Shown here: positions 1 through 9,584 of the stretch, in pieces | How positions within the stretch are numbered: position 1 is the stretch's first letter | Layout: the number at the start of each line of letters is the position of its first letter | From: Rhodoblastus sp963748385 | Lineage (GTDB): Bacteria > Pseudomonadota > Alphaproteobacteria > Rhizobiales > Beijerinckiaceae | Reading direction: 5' to 3' | Length of the DNA: 64,000 nt | NCBI GenBank assembly: GCA_963748385.1 | Contig: CAVVIQ010000002.1 | Span: 62,001-126,000, forward strand | The notes under the pieces: model-generated | What the model was told of the DNA's origin: nothing | The model's database searches: none | Seen by the model: only the letters and a program-made list of their open reading frames with translations | Program-made: the position numbers and the translations under genes

Positions 1-763
1 TCTTGCGGTCGAGAACCCAGACGATGTCATGACCCTCGTCGGACCCGTAGAGGCGATCGTCGGCGCCGACGTCGGTGTCGTGGACGAAGGTCATCTCGTC
101 GCCGACGACCCATTCCTTGACCTTGGCCTTGGCGAGTTCGTCGCTCCACGGGTGCTTCTGCACCGCGGCGACCGGCTTGCCGTCGAAGCCCTTCGCCAGC
201 GTCGCCGCGATGTCCTGAGCCTGGCGATTGGTGAGGATCGCGAGATAGCCCTCCATGCGCCGCACGGTTTCATTCCAGCCTTCGGGGCTGCGCGGGACGC
301 GGGTGAGCTCATTGCCGACCTGATGGCAATAGTTGCACTGGCTGACGAAGGCGGCGCGGCTGTCCGGATTCGCCCAGGATAGAGCGGTCAGATGCGCCGA
401 GGCGGTCAGGCTGTCGGAGAGGGCGGCGGGGTCGGTCTCCCGCGCCATATCGTAATCGACGACTTCCGCCCCGTTGGCCGGCGCGTCGATGTCCTTCGCC
501 GCATCCTTGAAATAGGGCGCTCGCGCGCGAAGGCTCACCTTGCCGGAAATGTCGGTCGTGAGGCTGTAACGGCCCTGGGCGTCGGCGTAAGCCGTGTCAC
601 GGCGGGACTTCGTCCCGTCGAATATGGTGATCATCGCGCCGGGGACCGGCTTCATTCCGCTGGCGACCTGGCCGGTGATCGTTACGGCCGCGGCCCCGCT
701 CACCTGCGCACAACCAATCAGGGCCGCCCATGCGAGCGCGGGCGGCCTCGACGACCGTTTCAT
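1..763 (-). CDS. Secreted c-type cytochrome with carboxypeptidase-regulatory-like domain (partial)
   Basis: The reading frame starts at an ATG at 763 and runs off the left edge of the window, so only the first 254 residues are visible. It opens with a signal peptide (MKRSSRPPALAWAALIG, then a hydrophobic stretch ending near SGAAA). A beta-sandwich carboxypeptidase-regulatory-like domain follows (VTITGQV...PGAMITIFDG...AYADAQGRYSL, about residues 27-90). A single haem-attachment motif CNYCH lies near residue 142. The end of the visible part (DRLYGSDEGHDIVWVLDRK) resembles the start of a Vgb/NHL-type beta-propeller. Inference: a periplasmic haem protein, perhaps with a lyase-like or quinoprotein-like propeller; the substrate is unknown. 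No strong ribosome binding site precedes the ATG. Confidence 0.75.
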   Translation of the reverse strand, partial: MKRSSRPPALAWAALIGCAQVSGAAAVTITGQVASGMKPVPGAMITIFDGTKSRRDTAYADAQGRYSLTTDISGKVSLRARAPYFKDAAKDIDAPANGAEVVDYDMARETDPAALSDSLTASAHLTALSWANPDSRAAFVSQCNYCHQVGNELTRVPRSPEGWNETVRRMEGYLAILTNRQAQDIAATLAKGFDGKPVAAVQKHPWSDELAKAKVKEWVVGDEMTFVHDTDVGADDRLYGSDEGHDIVWVLDRK

Positions 764-1063
764 TTTTCGGCACCGGCGCCAAAGAATGTTTTCGCGCAGG
801 GCCAGATCCCGCATCGCCCGAACGACGTTCGCGCCGCCTTCGCGGGTCAACCGAAATGTTTGCGACGTTCGCCTCTCGCATGACCCACCCCATTTCAGCG
901 AACAGGTTTTCCCGGCGTCCACGAAACCAGCAGCAGCGCATAAGGGCTCGAATATTCCACGAGCCCCGGCTGACCCACAAGGCAATCGATGGAACTCCGG
1001 CAATTTTTTTCGGTTCCCGGAAATTCGCTTTCGAGACGGCTTTTTTCAGACCTGGCCGCGCCG
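764..1063. other. Intergenic region between divergent genes
   Basis: These 300 bases separate the divergent cytochrome and cupin genes. Open frames here lack any recognisable protein signature. Promoters for both genes are expected, but no clear hairpin, operator or repeat is visible. Confidence 0.4.
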
Positions 1064-1357
1064 ATGAAGTCAGGAAATCTTTTTGCCGATCCTCCCGATG
1101 CTTCGGGGGGAGAAATCACGCAAATCCTCTCCGCCTTTCCCGGCGCGCGGGTCGAGCGGATCGTCTCGCAGGGGCAGGCGAGCCCGCCCGGCTTCTGGTG
1201 CGATCGGGCCTGGACGGAATGGGTCGTCGTTCTGTCGGGCGCGGCGGAACTGCTGATCGAGGGCGAGAACGCGCCGCGCTTGCCGCGCCCCGGCGATTAT
1301 GTCGAGATTCCCGCCCATGTCCGCCATCGCGTGGCCTGGACCGACCCGAATGTCTAG
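1064..1357 (+). CDS. Small cupin-domain protein
   Basis: This encodes a single-domain cupin of about 97 residues. The ATG at 1064 gives MKSGNLFADPP, the usual opening of this family; an upstream ATG at 989 in the same frame adds unconserved sequence. The cupin core is visible as IVSQGQASPPGFW, WTEWVVVLSGAAELLIEG and PRPGDYVEIPAHVRHRV. The two His (PAHVRH) and the upstream acidic positions suggest a metal site. Relatives usually continue past the WTDP motif with a final beta strand, but here a TAG stop follows WTDPNV at once. The protein may therefore lack its last strand, or a base error created the stop. The biological role is unknown. Confidence 0.7.
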   Translation: MKSGNLFADPPDASGGEITQILSAFPGARVERIVSQGQASPPGFWCDRAWTEWVVVLSGAAELLIEGENAPRLPRPGDYVEIPAHVRHRVAWTDPNV

Positions 1358-1457
1358 GTTTCCTGTGCCGCCGCCGCCGCGGCCTATGCCTCGCGCGCCG
1401 GCCCGGCGCGGGTGAACTGACGCCCCAACCCCGCCGAAACCGGGAAATCGAACGCAC

Positions 1458-1487
1458 AAAAAAGCCCCGCCGCAACCGGCGGGGCTT
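1458..1487 (-). terminator. Rho-independent terminator of the His-rich gene
   Basis: A perfect 10-bp stem (1462-1471 with 1478-1487, GC-rich) with a 6-base loop is followed on the minus strand by six T residues (A run at 1458-1463). It lies about 40 bases downstream of the minus-strand gene ending at 1530 and so should end its transcript. Confidence 0.8.
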
Positions 1488-1529
1488 CAATCCGCAACAA
1501 TTTAACGCCACTCGATCCTTTTTTTGAAC

Positions 1530-1742
1530 TCAGGCATGATGTTCAGCGAGCGCTTTCGACGCCTCGTCGTGATGTTCTTCCGCATGTCTGGCATGCGCAT
1601 GTGCGAGGATCGCGTGATGCGAAGCCTTTTCGTGTTCGCCGTGTTCGTGATGCTTGGCCGCCTCGCGATGGTGTCCGGCGGCTTCTTCGCAATGTTCGGC
1701 GGCGGCGGCATGATGTTCGGCGGCTTCCTTGGCGTGCGGCAT
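1530..1742 (-). CDS. Small His/Ala/Glu-rich helical protein
   Basis: This is a 70-residue protein beginning MPHAKEAAEHH and ending KALAEHHA. It is almost entirely a histidine-, alanine- and glutamate-rich amphipathic helix built from loose repeats of the form AAEHH/AAKHH. Short proteins with the same MPHAKEAAEHH opening recur in alphaproteobacteria and other proteobacteria without assigned function. The many His side chains could bind metal ions, which is inference. The ATG at 1742 has a GGGAG ribosome binding site nine bases upstream; longer in-frame starts reach into non-conserved sequence. A strong terminator follows the gene, so it is probably monocistronic. Confidence 0.7.
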   Translation of the reverse strand: MPHAKEAAEHHAAAAEHCEEAAGHHREAAKHHEHGEHEKASHHAILAHAHARHAEEHHDEASKALAEHHA

Positions 1743-1986
1743 TGACGTCACTCCCAAATGGTCAGCGCGATCTCCGCGCGGCGCAAAGATGCAGCCCCGA
1801 GACGACACGGCGATGAACCATTTTTGGCGTTCCAGCAACCAAAGCAAGGCGCGGCCGTGTACGGCCATCGGTCGGCCGGATTCTGCTTTCCACCGAAGGT
1901 TCGTTGGGCGCCAATGGCGGCATTCGCCCGGTTTGTGGACATTGACCTCGTGATGGGCCTGTCGTCTGCGACGGAACACCGCGACG

Positions 1987-4654
1987 CTAAATGCCCCATT
2001 TGCGTACGAACCACGCCTTCACGAGATGCGTCAGGATCGCATAAGCGAGCAGGATGGCGGCGACCAGCGGCCAATAGAGCCAGGGCAGTGGAACGAAGCC
2101 GAGCGCGGCGCCGACCCAACTGCCGGGAAGCCAAATCCCCACCGTGCAGATGATGACGGTCGTGGCGAGCAAGGCCGGGCTGGCGCGGCTCTCAATGAAA
2201 GGAATTTTGCTCGTGCGAATGATGTGGATGATCAAAGTCTGCGTAAGCAAAGACTCGACGAACCAGCCGGTCTGGAACAGGGCCGGATTGGTCCAGGCGC
2301 CGAAGACAAACAGCATCACGCCGTAGGTGACATAGTCGAAGATCGAGCTGATCGGCCCTATGAAGACCATGAATTTGAAAATGTTTCCGATTTCCCAACG
2401 TCTTGGCGACGCCAGGAATTCCTCGTCGACATTGTCGGTCGGGATCGTGGTTTGGGAAAAGTCATAGAGAAGGTTGTTGGTCAGGACCTGTATCGGCGCC
2501 ATCGGCAGGAAAGGGAGGAAGATACTCGCGCCGAGGACGCTGAACATATTGCCGAAATTCGAACTCGCGCCCATTTTGATGTATTTGACGATATTGGCGA
2601 AAACCTTCCGCCCTTCGACGACGCCCTTCTGCAGGACCAAAAAATTCTTTTCGAGCAGAATGATGTCTGCCGAACTCCTTGGCGATGTCGACCGCCGTAT
2701 CGACGGAAATGCCGACGTCCGCGGCTTTCAGCGCCGGGCTGTCGTTGACGCCGTCCCCAAGGAAGCCGACGACGTGGTCCCTGGCGTGCAGCGCTTGGAT
2801 CACCCGGTCCTTCTGCGCGGGCGTGAGCTTGACGAAAACGTTCGCACGTTCGGCCGCCTCCGCGAGTTCGCTGTCGCTCATTTGCGCTATGCGTCCGCCG
2901 GAGAGAATTTCGCCGGGGTCGAGGCCAACTTCCTGGCAGATCTTGCGCGTGATCGTTTCGTTGTCGCCAGTGAGGATTTTGACTTGCACGCCGCGGCTCG
3001 CAAGTGCGGCGATCGCCTCACGAGCCAATTCCTTGGGCGGGTCAAGGAAGGCGATATAACCGAGCAGCGTCAGGCCAGATTCATCTTCGGCGGCATAGGT
3101 CGTCTTCGATGGCTCCATTTCCTTATAGGCGACCGCGACGACGCGGAATCCGTCCTCGTTCAGCTCCAGCGTCTCTCGTTTGGCGGTTTCGAGATGGCTG
3201 TCATCGAGCCGGCCGGTCTCGTCGTCGAGCGCGTAGAGGCTGCACGCGGCGAAAATCTCCTCGACGGCGCCCTTGCAGATCAGAATATGCTTGCCGTCGC
3301 CCCGTTCCACGACGACCGACATGCGCCGCCGCGAAAAATCGAACGGGATTTCGTCCAGCTTCGAATAGAAGCCGTCAACGCCGAGCGCCTTGTGCAGATC
3401 GCCATGCGCCAGAACGGCGTTGTCGAGCAGGTTATGCAAACCGGACTGGAAATGGCTGTTGAGATAAGCGTATTGCAGGACCTTCTCGGATTCGTCGCCG
3501 CGAATGTCGAGATGGCGCTTCAGGATTATGCGATCCTGGGTCAGGGTGCCGGTTTTGTCCGTGCACAATGTGTCCATCGCCCCGAAATTCTGGATGGCGT
3601 GAAGTCGTTTGACGATAACCTTCTCGCGGGACATGGCGATCGCGCCCTTGGCGAGATTGACCGTCACGATCATCGGCAGCATTTCCGGCGTCAGGCCGAC
3701 GGCGACGGCGACGGCGAACAGCAGCGCCTCGAGCCAGTCATGTTTGGTCAAGCCGTTGATTAGAAAGACAGCCGGGGCCATCACGGCGATGAAACGCACC
3801 ATCAACCAGGTGAATTTGTTGACGCCAAGGTCGAAGGCCGTCGGGATGCGCCGCCCCGCAATCTGGTCGGCCAGCGCGCCGAAGAACGTGGCGCCGCCGG
3901 TGCGCAGCGCCACGCCTGTCCCGTAGCCGGACACGACATTGGCGCCCATGAAGCATATGTTCGGCAGGTCGAACGGATCGGCGCATTCGCCGTCTCCGTG
4001 CGCGAATTTCTCGGACGGCATGGCTTCGCCGGTCAGCGCCGCCTGGTTGATGAACAAATCCCTGGCCGACAATAGCCGTAGGTCCGCCGGGATCATGTCG
4101 CCGGCCGACAAGCGGATGATATCGCCCGGAACGATTTCCTCCACCGGGATTTCGGCGAACGAATTGTCGGGCGCCGGATTGTCCGCCGACCGACGCTTGC
4201 GCAGCACGCTGGCGGTGGTATGGACCATCGCCTTCAGCCGTGCGGCGGCTTCATTGGAGCGATGCTCCTGCACGAAAGCGGTGGCGATCGCGAGGACCAC
4301 CATCGCGCCAATGACAATCGCCGCCCGGAAGTCGCCGAGAAAATAGGAGGCGAGCGCCAGCGTCGTCAGCAGCGCGTTCAGCGGATTGCGGGCGCGCAGC
4401 CATAATTCCTCAAGAATGCTCGGCCTGCGCTCGCGCGTGACCCGATTGGGGCCGAATTTGGCCAGCCTTATCGCGGCCTCATCCTGGGAAAGGCCGAGCA
4501 GCGAGGTTTCGAGGCGCGCAAAAATTGCGTCGGGGTCGAGGCTGCTGAACTCGGCGAGGGCGGCGTCCATTATTCTCGCGCGCTGGGGCGCGGGGCCACT
4601 GGATTTCTGCGCTTTCGCCAAAATATTCATCGTGGCCTCCGCATGCTTCGACAT
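1987..4654 (-). CDS. mgtA: Magnesium-transporting P-type ATPase (P3B), frameshifted
   Basis: This is an MgtA/MgtB-type P-type ATPase that imports Mg2+ through the inner membrane at the cost of ATP. In order it shows an N-terminal cytosolic segment, the first membrane helices, the actuator motif TGEA, the phosphorylation motif DKTGTLT near residue 363 and the hinge GDGVNDSPALK near residue 632. The C-terminal helices (FGNMFSVLGASIFLPFLPM...IQVLTNNLLYDFSQ) follow. The frame breaks at about 2673: one extra base changes the expected AKESADIILLEKNF into AKEFGRHH, and the rest is read in another frame (1987-2672). All motifs on both sides are intact, so a sequencing insertion or a very recent mutation is likely. 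An alternative ATG lies at 4630 (MNILAKAQ). No Mg2+ leader sequence was recognised upstream. Confidence 0.85.
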
Positions 4655-4816
4655 CCTTCGATCGCTTCGCGGTGATTCAGCGGCGAATTTTATGACAATC
4701 CCAAGACATGTCGTTGGGAAAATCGACTCCCGCCCGCCGGCGAACGGCGCCAGCGTCGACCATTGTCGGCGGCGGCGCGCGTCCGCGTCCGAACGCCGTC
4801 CACGCCGCGATTGGTC

Positions 4817-5830
4817 CTAAAGGCACTGGCGCCGGCCGAACTTTTGCCGCCAGCTCGGCAGGGCGCCGGGGAAGGGCAGGGGCTCGGCTTCGTAGACCGC
4901 GCGGGCCACGGCGCGGGCGAGGCAATCGGCGGCGACAGCGCCGATGCGCGTCAGGGCGACGGCGTCCGCTTCGCCTTTCGCCCGCGCGGTGGCGGCGGAA
5001 AAAACCGTGTCGCCGTCCATGGCGGCGTGAACCGGGCGCAGCGCCCGAGCCAGCCCGTCCTGCGCCATGATCGCCATCCGTTTGGCCTGGGCCTTGGTCA
5101 AGGCGGCGTCGGTGGCGACAATGGCGATATTGGTGTTTCTCGGCTCGGCGCCCTTCATTTTCAGGGCCAGCGCGCCCTCGGGCCAAGCGTTGGGCCAACC
5201 CAGGCCGCCGAATTCGCCGTCGCGCTCGTAAGGCGCGGCCCAGAAATGCGGGCTTTCGCCGATCGTCGCCTGACCGACGGCGTTGACCGCGACCAGCGCG
5301 CCGACGCAAAAACCGTCGTCGGTCGTGGCGCTGGCCGAGCCGAGGCCGCCCTTGAGGTCGGCAAGCGTCGCGCCGTGGCCGGCGCCGAAACTGCCGAGCC
5401 GGAAGTCAGGCGCGGCCGAATTCAAGGCTTGTCGCGCGGCTTCCTTGCCCAGCCGCCAATAGGCCGGCTCGCCCCAGAAATTCTTGTCGCCGCCATTGAC
5501 GAGGTCGAACAATATGGCGCCGGGAACGATGGGAACAAGCTGGCCGGCGACCTCGAAGCCTCGACCCGCTTCGCGCAAGGCGGACTGGACGCCGCCAACG
5601 GCGTCCAGTCCGAAGGCCGAGCCGCCGGACAGAACCAGCGCGTCGATTTGCTGCACGGTCATGTCGGCTTCGAGCAGAGCCGCGTCGCGCAGGCCCGGCG
5701 CGCCGCCGGAAATGGCGAGCGAGGCGGTCGCCGGCGCGTCGAAGATCAGCGCCGTGACGCCGGAGGCGAGTTTCGGGTCATGGGCCGAGCCGACCTTGAC
5801 GCCGGCGACATCGGTGATCAGGTTGCGCAT
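4817..5830 (-). CDS. P1/DmpA-family (S58) peptidase
   Basis: This 337-residue protein belongs to the P1 (DmpA/NylC-like) Ntn-hydrolase family of aminopeptidases and amide hydrolases. Members cleave themselves into alpha and beta chains, with the new N-terminal Ser/Thr as nucleophile. Visible landmarks are ITDVAGVKVGSAHD at the N terminus, LSGGSAFGLDAVGGV, NGGDKNFWG, and the presumed processing site in EPRNTNIAIVATDAALTKAQ, where the Thr after Asn is the candidate nucleophile. MDGDTVFSAAT lies near the C terminus. The ATG at 5830 was chosen because the family begins at this point; 30 further upstream in-frame codons are not conserved. It stands alone on the minus strand, divergent from ccdA. 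The natural substrate is unknown. Confidence 0.85.
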   Translation of the reverse strand: MRNLITDVAGVKVGSAHDPKLASGVTALIFDAPATASLAISGGAPGLRDAALLEADMTVQQIDALVLSGGSAFGLDAVGGVQSALREAGRGFEVAGQLVPIVPGAILFDLVNGGDKNFWGEPAYWRLGKEAARQALNSAAPDFRLGSFGAGHGATLADLKGGLGSASATTDDGFCVGALVAVNAVGQATIGESPHFWAAPYERDGEFGGLGWPNAWPEGALALKMKGAEPRNTNIAIVATDAALTKAQAKRMAIMAQDGLARALRPVHAAMDGDTVFSAATARAKGEADAVALTRIGAVAADCLARAVARAVYEAEPLPFPGALPSWRQKFGRRQCL

Positions 5831-5922
5831 CGCGCGGCCTTTCAATTCGAAACTTCCGCCAAATTCTATCGTATAAGCCTCGATGGCGGGATTCGAGGCC
5901 CGGGGGGCGGAATGGAGCAAAA

Positions 5923-6654
5923 ATGACCAGCAATGTGACGATTTCGGCGGCCGCCGCCGCCGGGCTCCTGTCCTTCCTGAGTCCCTGCGTGCTCCCTCTG
6001 GTGCCGCCCTATCTCACCTTCATCGCCGGCACGGGGCTGGAGGAGCTGGCCGAGGGCGGCGAAAGGCGGGCGCGGCGCGACACGCTGATCGCGGCCGTTC
6101 TGTTCGTCCTCGGCTTTTCCACGGTTTTCGTCATGCTCGGCGCCACCGCCTCTTCGGTGGGCCAGACCGTACGCGCGCATCTGCCCCTGCTTTCCATGCT
6201 CGCCGGCCTCGCCATCATCGCCATGGGCCTGCACTTTCTCGGCGTTTTCCGCCTGAGCCTGCTCTATCGCGAGAAAAGAATGAGCGTGGAAAAGCCGGTC
6301 GGACTGTGGGGCGCCTATGTCATGGGACTTGCCTTCGCTTTCGGCTGGACGCCCTGTATCGGGCCGATCCTCGCCGCCATTCTCTTTGTGGCGTCCTCGG
6401 AGGAATCGGTCGGGCAGGGCGCTGTGCTGCTCGCCGCCTATTCGCTGGGTCTTGGCGTTCCATTCCTGCTCGCGGCCTTGGCGATGGAGCCCTTCATTCA
6501 TTTCCTGCGCCGGTTCAAGGCCCATTTCGGCAAGGTCGAACGCGTGGTCGGCGTGCTTCTGGTGCTGACCGGCGTGCTGTTCCTGACCGGCGGCTTGCAG
6601 AACGTGAGCTTCTGGCTGCTGCAGACTTTCCCGGGGCTGGCCAGGCTAGGCTGA
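5923..6654 (+). CDS. ccdA: Cytochrome c biogenesis protein CcdA
   Basis: This is a 243-residue polytopic membrane protein of the CcdA/DsbD-transmembrane family. It carries electrons from cytosolic thioredoxin to periplasmic thiol-disulfide proteins, including those that reduce apocytochrome c. Six hydrophobic helices can be drawn. The two conserved redox cysteines lie in LLSFLSPCVLPLVPPYL (helix 1) and FGWTPCIGPILAAILF (helix 4), each beside the family's prolines. GGAG lies just upstream of the ATG. A weak inverted repeat follows the stop (6664-6669 with 6681-6686). The link to the haem protein at the window start is plausible but they are not in one operon. Confidence 0.92.
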   Translation: MTSNVTISAAAAAGLLSFLSPCVLPLVPPYLTFIAGTGLEELAEGGERRARRDTLIAAVLFVLGFSTVFVMLGATASSVGQTVRAHLPLLSMLAGLAIIAMGLHFLGVFRLSLLYREKRMSVEKPVGLWGAYVMGLAFAFGWTPCIGPILAAILFVASSEESVGQGAVLLAAYSLGLGVPFLLAALAMEPFIHFLRRFKAHFGKVERVVGVLLVLTGVLFLTGGLQNVSFWLLQTFPGLARLG

Positions 6655-6725
6655 ACAATTCCGCCTCCCGCCCGTTCATGGGGAGGGAAAATGTTTCGAG
6701 GCCGCTCCGGGGCGGGCGCGAACCC

Positions 6726-7136
6726 TCACTTGGGCAGATTGTGGCGTGCGCGCCTGACGTGGCGCCTTTCGCCTTGTTCGGCGCCGGCGTCCAGGGTGAC
6801 CGGCGAAACCGCGCCTTTGGCGGCCATCGCGGAAGCCAGCCTCGAAAGCGCCCGGTAGGCCGTCAAGGTCGAGCGTTCGTCCGCCGCGGTCGCGCCGCCC
6901 CAGCTTCCGCTGCAGGAACCGCCGGGGGAACATGCGTCGCGAAGGTCGTAGCGGCAGCCCCCGAAGAAACAGGGATTGGTCAATACGCCGCCGACAAACT
7001 CCAGCGCATAGCCGACGCTTTGGGGCGGTGACGGATTTGGCGGCCAAAGGCCGGCGTCTTGCCCATGAGCACTCATCGGCGCGACCGCGGCGCAGATCAA
7101 AGCGTTTGCGAACACCACGGCGCATAGGCGCGACAT
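6726..7136 (-). CDS. Small secreted Gly/Cys protein, paralogue A
   Basis: This is a 136-residue protein of unknown function. It has a signal peptide (MSRLCAVVFANALICAAVAP, cleavage probably after the AHG region). A short conserved block follows, FVGGVLTNPCFFGGCRYD, and then more cysteines (DACSPGGSCSG). The same block recurs in the next gene upstream (FVGGILADPCIYGGCYGY), so the two are paralogues. Both also start MSRL. The tail is charged and ends RRHVRRARHNLPK. An upstream in-frame start exists but falls before the signal peptide. The pair lies head to tail on the minus strand with 126 bases between, possibly one transcript. Confidence 0.6.
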   Translation of the reverse strand: MSRLCAVVFANALICAAVAPMSAHGQDAGLWPPNPSPPQSVGYALEFVGGVLTNPCFFGGCRYDLRDACSPGGSCSGSWGGATAADERSTLTAYRALSRLASAMAAKGAVSPVTLDAGAEQGERRHVRRARHNLPK

Positions 7137-7262
7137 TGAATGACTCCGGAACTCTGGCCCTTTTGGCTTATAACGCCTCGCGCCGCAAAGGTCACCCGCG
7201 CCGCGTCGAGGAAGCCGCAAAAAAGCGGCGATCGTCTCGACCGGGCGCGCGACAGGCCGGCT

Positions 7263-7685
7263 TCAGCGATGACCGCCATGGAAGCCGCCCCCATGGAAGC
7301 CGCCCCCATGGAAGCCGCCGCCGAAACCGCCTCGATGGTAGTAGCCGCCTCGGCCCCAGCCTCCACCGTAATAGCCGCCGCCCCATCCGGGGCCGTAATA
7401 GCCATAACCGTAGCAGCCGCCATAAATGCAGGGATCGGCCAATATGCCGCCGACGAACGCGGCGAACATCGCGGCGCCTGGATCGTAGCCGTAATGGCGG
7501 TAATAATGGCGCCGATAGCTGTGGCGATAGTGGCGATGGCGGTAATGGTGGCGATAGGCAATCTGTTCGACCGTGGTCTGGGCCGGCGCGCGCAGAGCCG
7601 AGGGGGCGACTGGCGCGGCGGCGGCGCCGGCGACATTGGCGCTGGCCAGCGAGGCGGCGAGAAGCGCGGAAAGCAAGCGAGACAT
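7263..7685 (-). CDS. Small secreted His/Tyr/Gly-rich protein, paralogue B
   Basis: This 140-residue secreted protein begins MSRLLSALLAASLASANVAG, a signal peptide. It then has a His/Tyr/Arg-rich stretch (HHYRHRHYRHSYRRHYYRHYG), the block FVGGILADPCIYGGC shared with the neighbouring paralogue, and a Gly/Tyr tail ending in tandem GGGFH units (15-base DNA repeats around 7270-7325). The composition fits a structural, surface-associated or metal-binding protein; none of this is proven. The first Met at 7730 in the same frame precedes a basic stretch and is less likely to be the start. Confidence 0.65.
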   Translation of the reverse strand: MSRLLSALLAASLASANVAGAAAAPVAPSALRAPAQTTVEQIAYRHHYRHRHYRHSYRRHYYRHYGYDPGAAMFAAFVGGILADPCIYGGCYGYGYYGPGWGGGYYGGGWGRGGYYHRGGFGGGFHGGGFHGGGFHGGHR

Positions 7686-7823
7686 CGAAAACCTCCCTCG
7701 AAAGCGGGGACATTTTTTCGACATGGTCACGCGTCGAGGGCTTCGCCAGTCGCGGCCGCGAAAAATAAAATCGCGCCGGCGGCCCGGCTCAAGCCGGGAA
7801 AATCGCGGATTCGCGGCTACGGC

Positions 7824-9281
7824 TTATGGCGAACTGCGGGACGATCCGCCGTTTCGCGCATGGCGGTGGCCGTAAGTCAGATAGAGCGCCATGCCGATGA
7901 CCAGCCAGACCACCAGCCGCGCCCAGGTCTCCCAGGGCAGGCCGACCATGAGGCCAAGGCAGGCGAGCACGCCGACGATGGGAAGCGCCGGCGAGCCGGG
8001 GACGCGGAAGGGACGCGGCGTCTCCGGATGGCTGCGCCGCAGATAGATGATCGCCATGCAGACTAGGGCGAAGGCGGCGAGCGTGCCGATGCTGACCAGC
8101 TCGCCGAGCAGGTCGATGGGAAACAGGCCGGCGACGACCGCGACCGCCAGACCGATCAGGGCCTGACTGCCCGCCGGGGTATGGAAGCGCGGATGGATGC
8201 GCGAGAAAAAGCCGGGCAGGAAACCGTCGTTGGCCATTGCGTAAAGAATGCGGGCCTGGCCGAAAAGCAGCACCAGGATGACCGTGGTCAGGCCGGCGAT
8301 AATCGCGAATTTGACGACGATGGCGAGCCACGGCAGGCCGACGACGTCGACGACGGCGGAGATCGGATCGGGACGGTTGAGCAGCTTGTAGGGAACCACG
8401 CCGGTGAGAACCGCCGCCACGGCGATATAAAGGACGGTGCAGATGGCGAGCGAGGCGATCAGGCCGATGGGCACCGTGCGCTGCGGGTTATGGGCCTCCT
8501 GCGCGGCGGTCGAGACGGCGTCGAAACCGATATAGGCGAAAAACACCACCGCCGCGCCGCGCAGCACGCCGCTGAAGCCGAAATGGCCGAATTCGCCGGA
8601 ATTCGGCGGAACGAACGGCGTCCAATGGGCGGGAACGACATGGAGGCCGCCGGCGACGATGACGACGAGGACCACCGCCAGCTTGAAACCGACCATGACA
8701 TTGTTGACCCGCGACGATTCCCTCGTCCCGATGATCAGCAGGCCGGTGATGAGGACGACAATGACAGCCGCCGGAACGTTGACCAGCCCGGTCACGCCGG
8801 CGACGGCGGTCGCAGCCCCGGGCGGGGCGGTGAATTGCGGCGGCAGGCGCAGGCCGAAATTCGCCAGCAGGCTGACCAGATAGCCCGACCAGCCTACCGC
8901 GACGGTGGCCGCGGCCATGGCGTATTCCAGCACCAGATCCCAGCCGATCATCCAGGCGAAAATCTCGCCCAGCGCCGCATAGACATAGGAATAGGTGCTG
9001 CCCGAAACCGGGATCAACGCCGCCAGTTCGGCATAGCACAGGGCGACGACGGCGCAGGCGAATCCGGCCAGCGCGAAGGACAGGACCACGGCGGGACCGG
9101 CGTAGCGCGCCGCCGCCGCGCCGGTGAGGACGAAAATCCCCACGCCGATGATCGCGCCGATGCCCATCGCCGTCAGCGAAACCACGCCGAGGCTGCGGGT
9201 CAGGCCGGCGCCGTGGGACGCGCCGTCGCTCCAGTCGCGCAGATCCTGGATGGTCTTGCGCGTGACAAAACTATGCGCCAT
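7824..9281 (-). CDS. APC-superfamily amino-acid permease
   Basis: This 485-residue inner-membrane transporter of the amino acid-polyamine-organocation superfamily resembles the cationic amino-acid (CAT/YhdG-like) branch. The first helix carries the substrate-binding signature TAMGIGAIIGVGIFVLTG. Later landmarks are PVSGSTYSYVYAALGE, FFAYIGFDAVSTAAQEAHNPQR and FGQARILYAMANDGFLP. Twelve or more hydrophobic segments are visible. The ATG at 9281 (MAHSFVTRKTIQDL) is the usual family start; an open frame extends much further upstream but without homology. It is a single gene, convergent with nothing and divergent from the GTPase module. Confidence 0.88.
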   Translation of the reverse strand: MAHSFVTRKTIQDLRDWSDGASHGAGLTRSLGVVSLTAMGIGAIIGVGIFVLTGAAAARYAGPAVVLSFALAGFACAVVALCYAELAALIPVSGSTYSYVYAALGEIFAWMIGWDLVLEYAMAAATVAVGWSGYLVSLLANFGLRLPPQFTAPPGAATAVAGVTGLVNVPAAVIVVLITGLLIIGTRESSRVNNVMVGFKLAVVLVVIVAGGLHVVPAHWTPFVPPNSGEFGHFGFSGVLRGAAVVFFAYIGFDAVSTAAQEAHNPQRTVPIGLIASLAICTVLYIAVAAVLTGVVPYKLLNRPDPISAVVDVVGLPWLAIVVKFAIIAGLTTVILVLLFGQARILYAMANDGFLPGFFSRIHPRFHTPAGSQALIGLAVAVVAGLFPIDLLGELVSIGTLAAFALVCMAIIYLRRSHPETPRPFRVPGSPALPIVGVLACLGLMVGLPWETWARLVVWLVIGMALYLTYGHRHARNGGSSRSSP

Positions 9282-9584
9282 TCGGTCTTTTCCGGCTGGG
9301 AAACGCTTTCGGGCCCGAATCCGCCGGGGCCGAAACGCTCGGATTCGCGTGTCCGGCCATGCTAAGCTTGGGCGGCGCCCGCGGCAAGGGCCTGAAACGG
9401 GCGTGGCGCAAGGCGCCAAGGGCCGGCGGCCGACTCGAAGGCTTCGGCGGTTAAAGGCGACATAAAAGCAGACCCCATTCGCGCGGGCGCCTCTTGCGGC
9501 GGTTGTTTCCCCGGTCGTACAAGGAATCCGACCACCTGGCCGGGGCCGGAATGAGAATGTTGGCCGGGATTTTCGGAGGCGGAG
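9282..9584. other. Divergent promoter region
   Basis: These 303 bases hold the 5' regions of the permease (minus) and the three-gene GTPase module (plus). No RNA gene, palindrome or repeat stands out. A GGAGGCGGAG ribosome binding site sits directly before the ATG at 9585. Confidence 0.4.

Noticed and set aside
1998..2748. Plus-strand open frames opposite mgtA
   Set aside because: Shadow frames; the minus strand reads a complete P-type ATPase.
7263..7330. CRISPR-like or mobile short repeats
   Set aside because: The 15-base units are in frame and encode GGGFH tandem copies of a secreted protein; no spacers exist.
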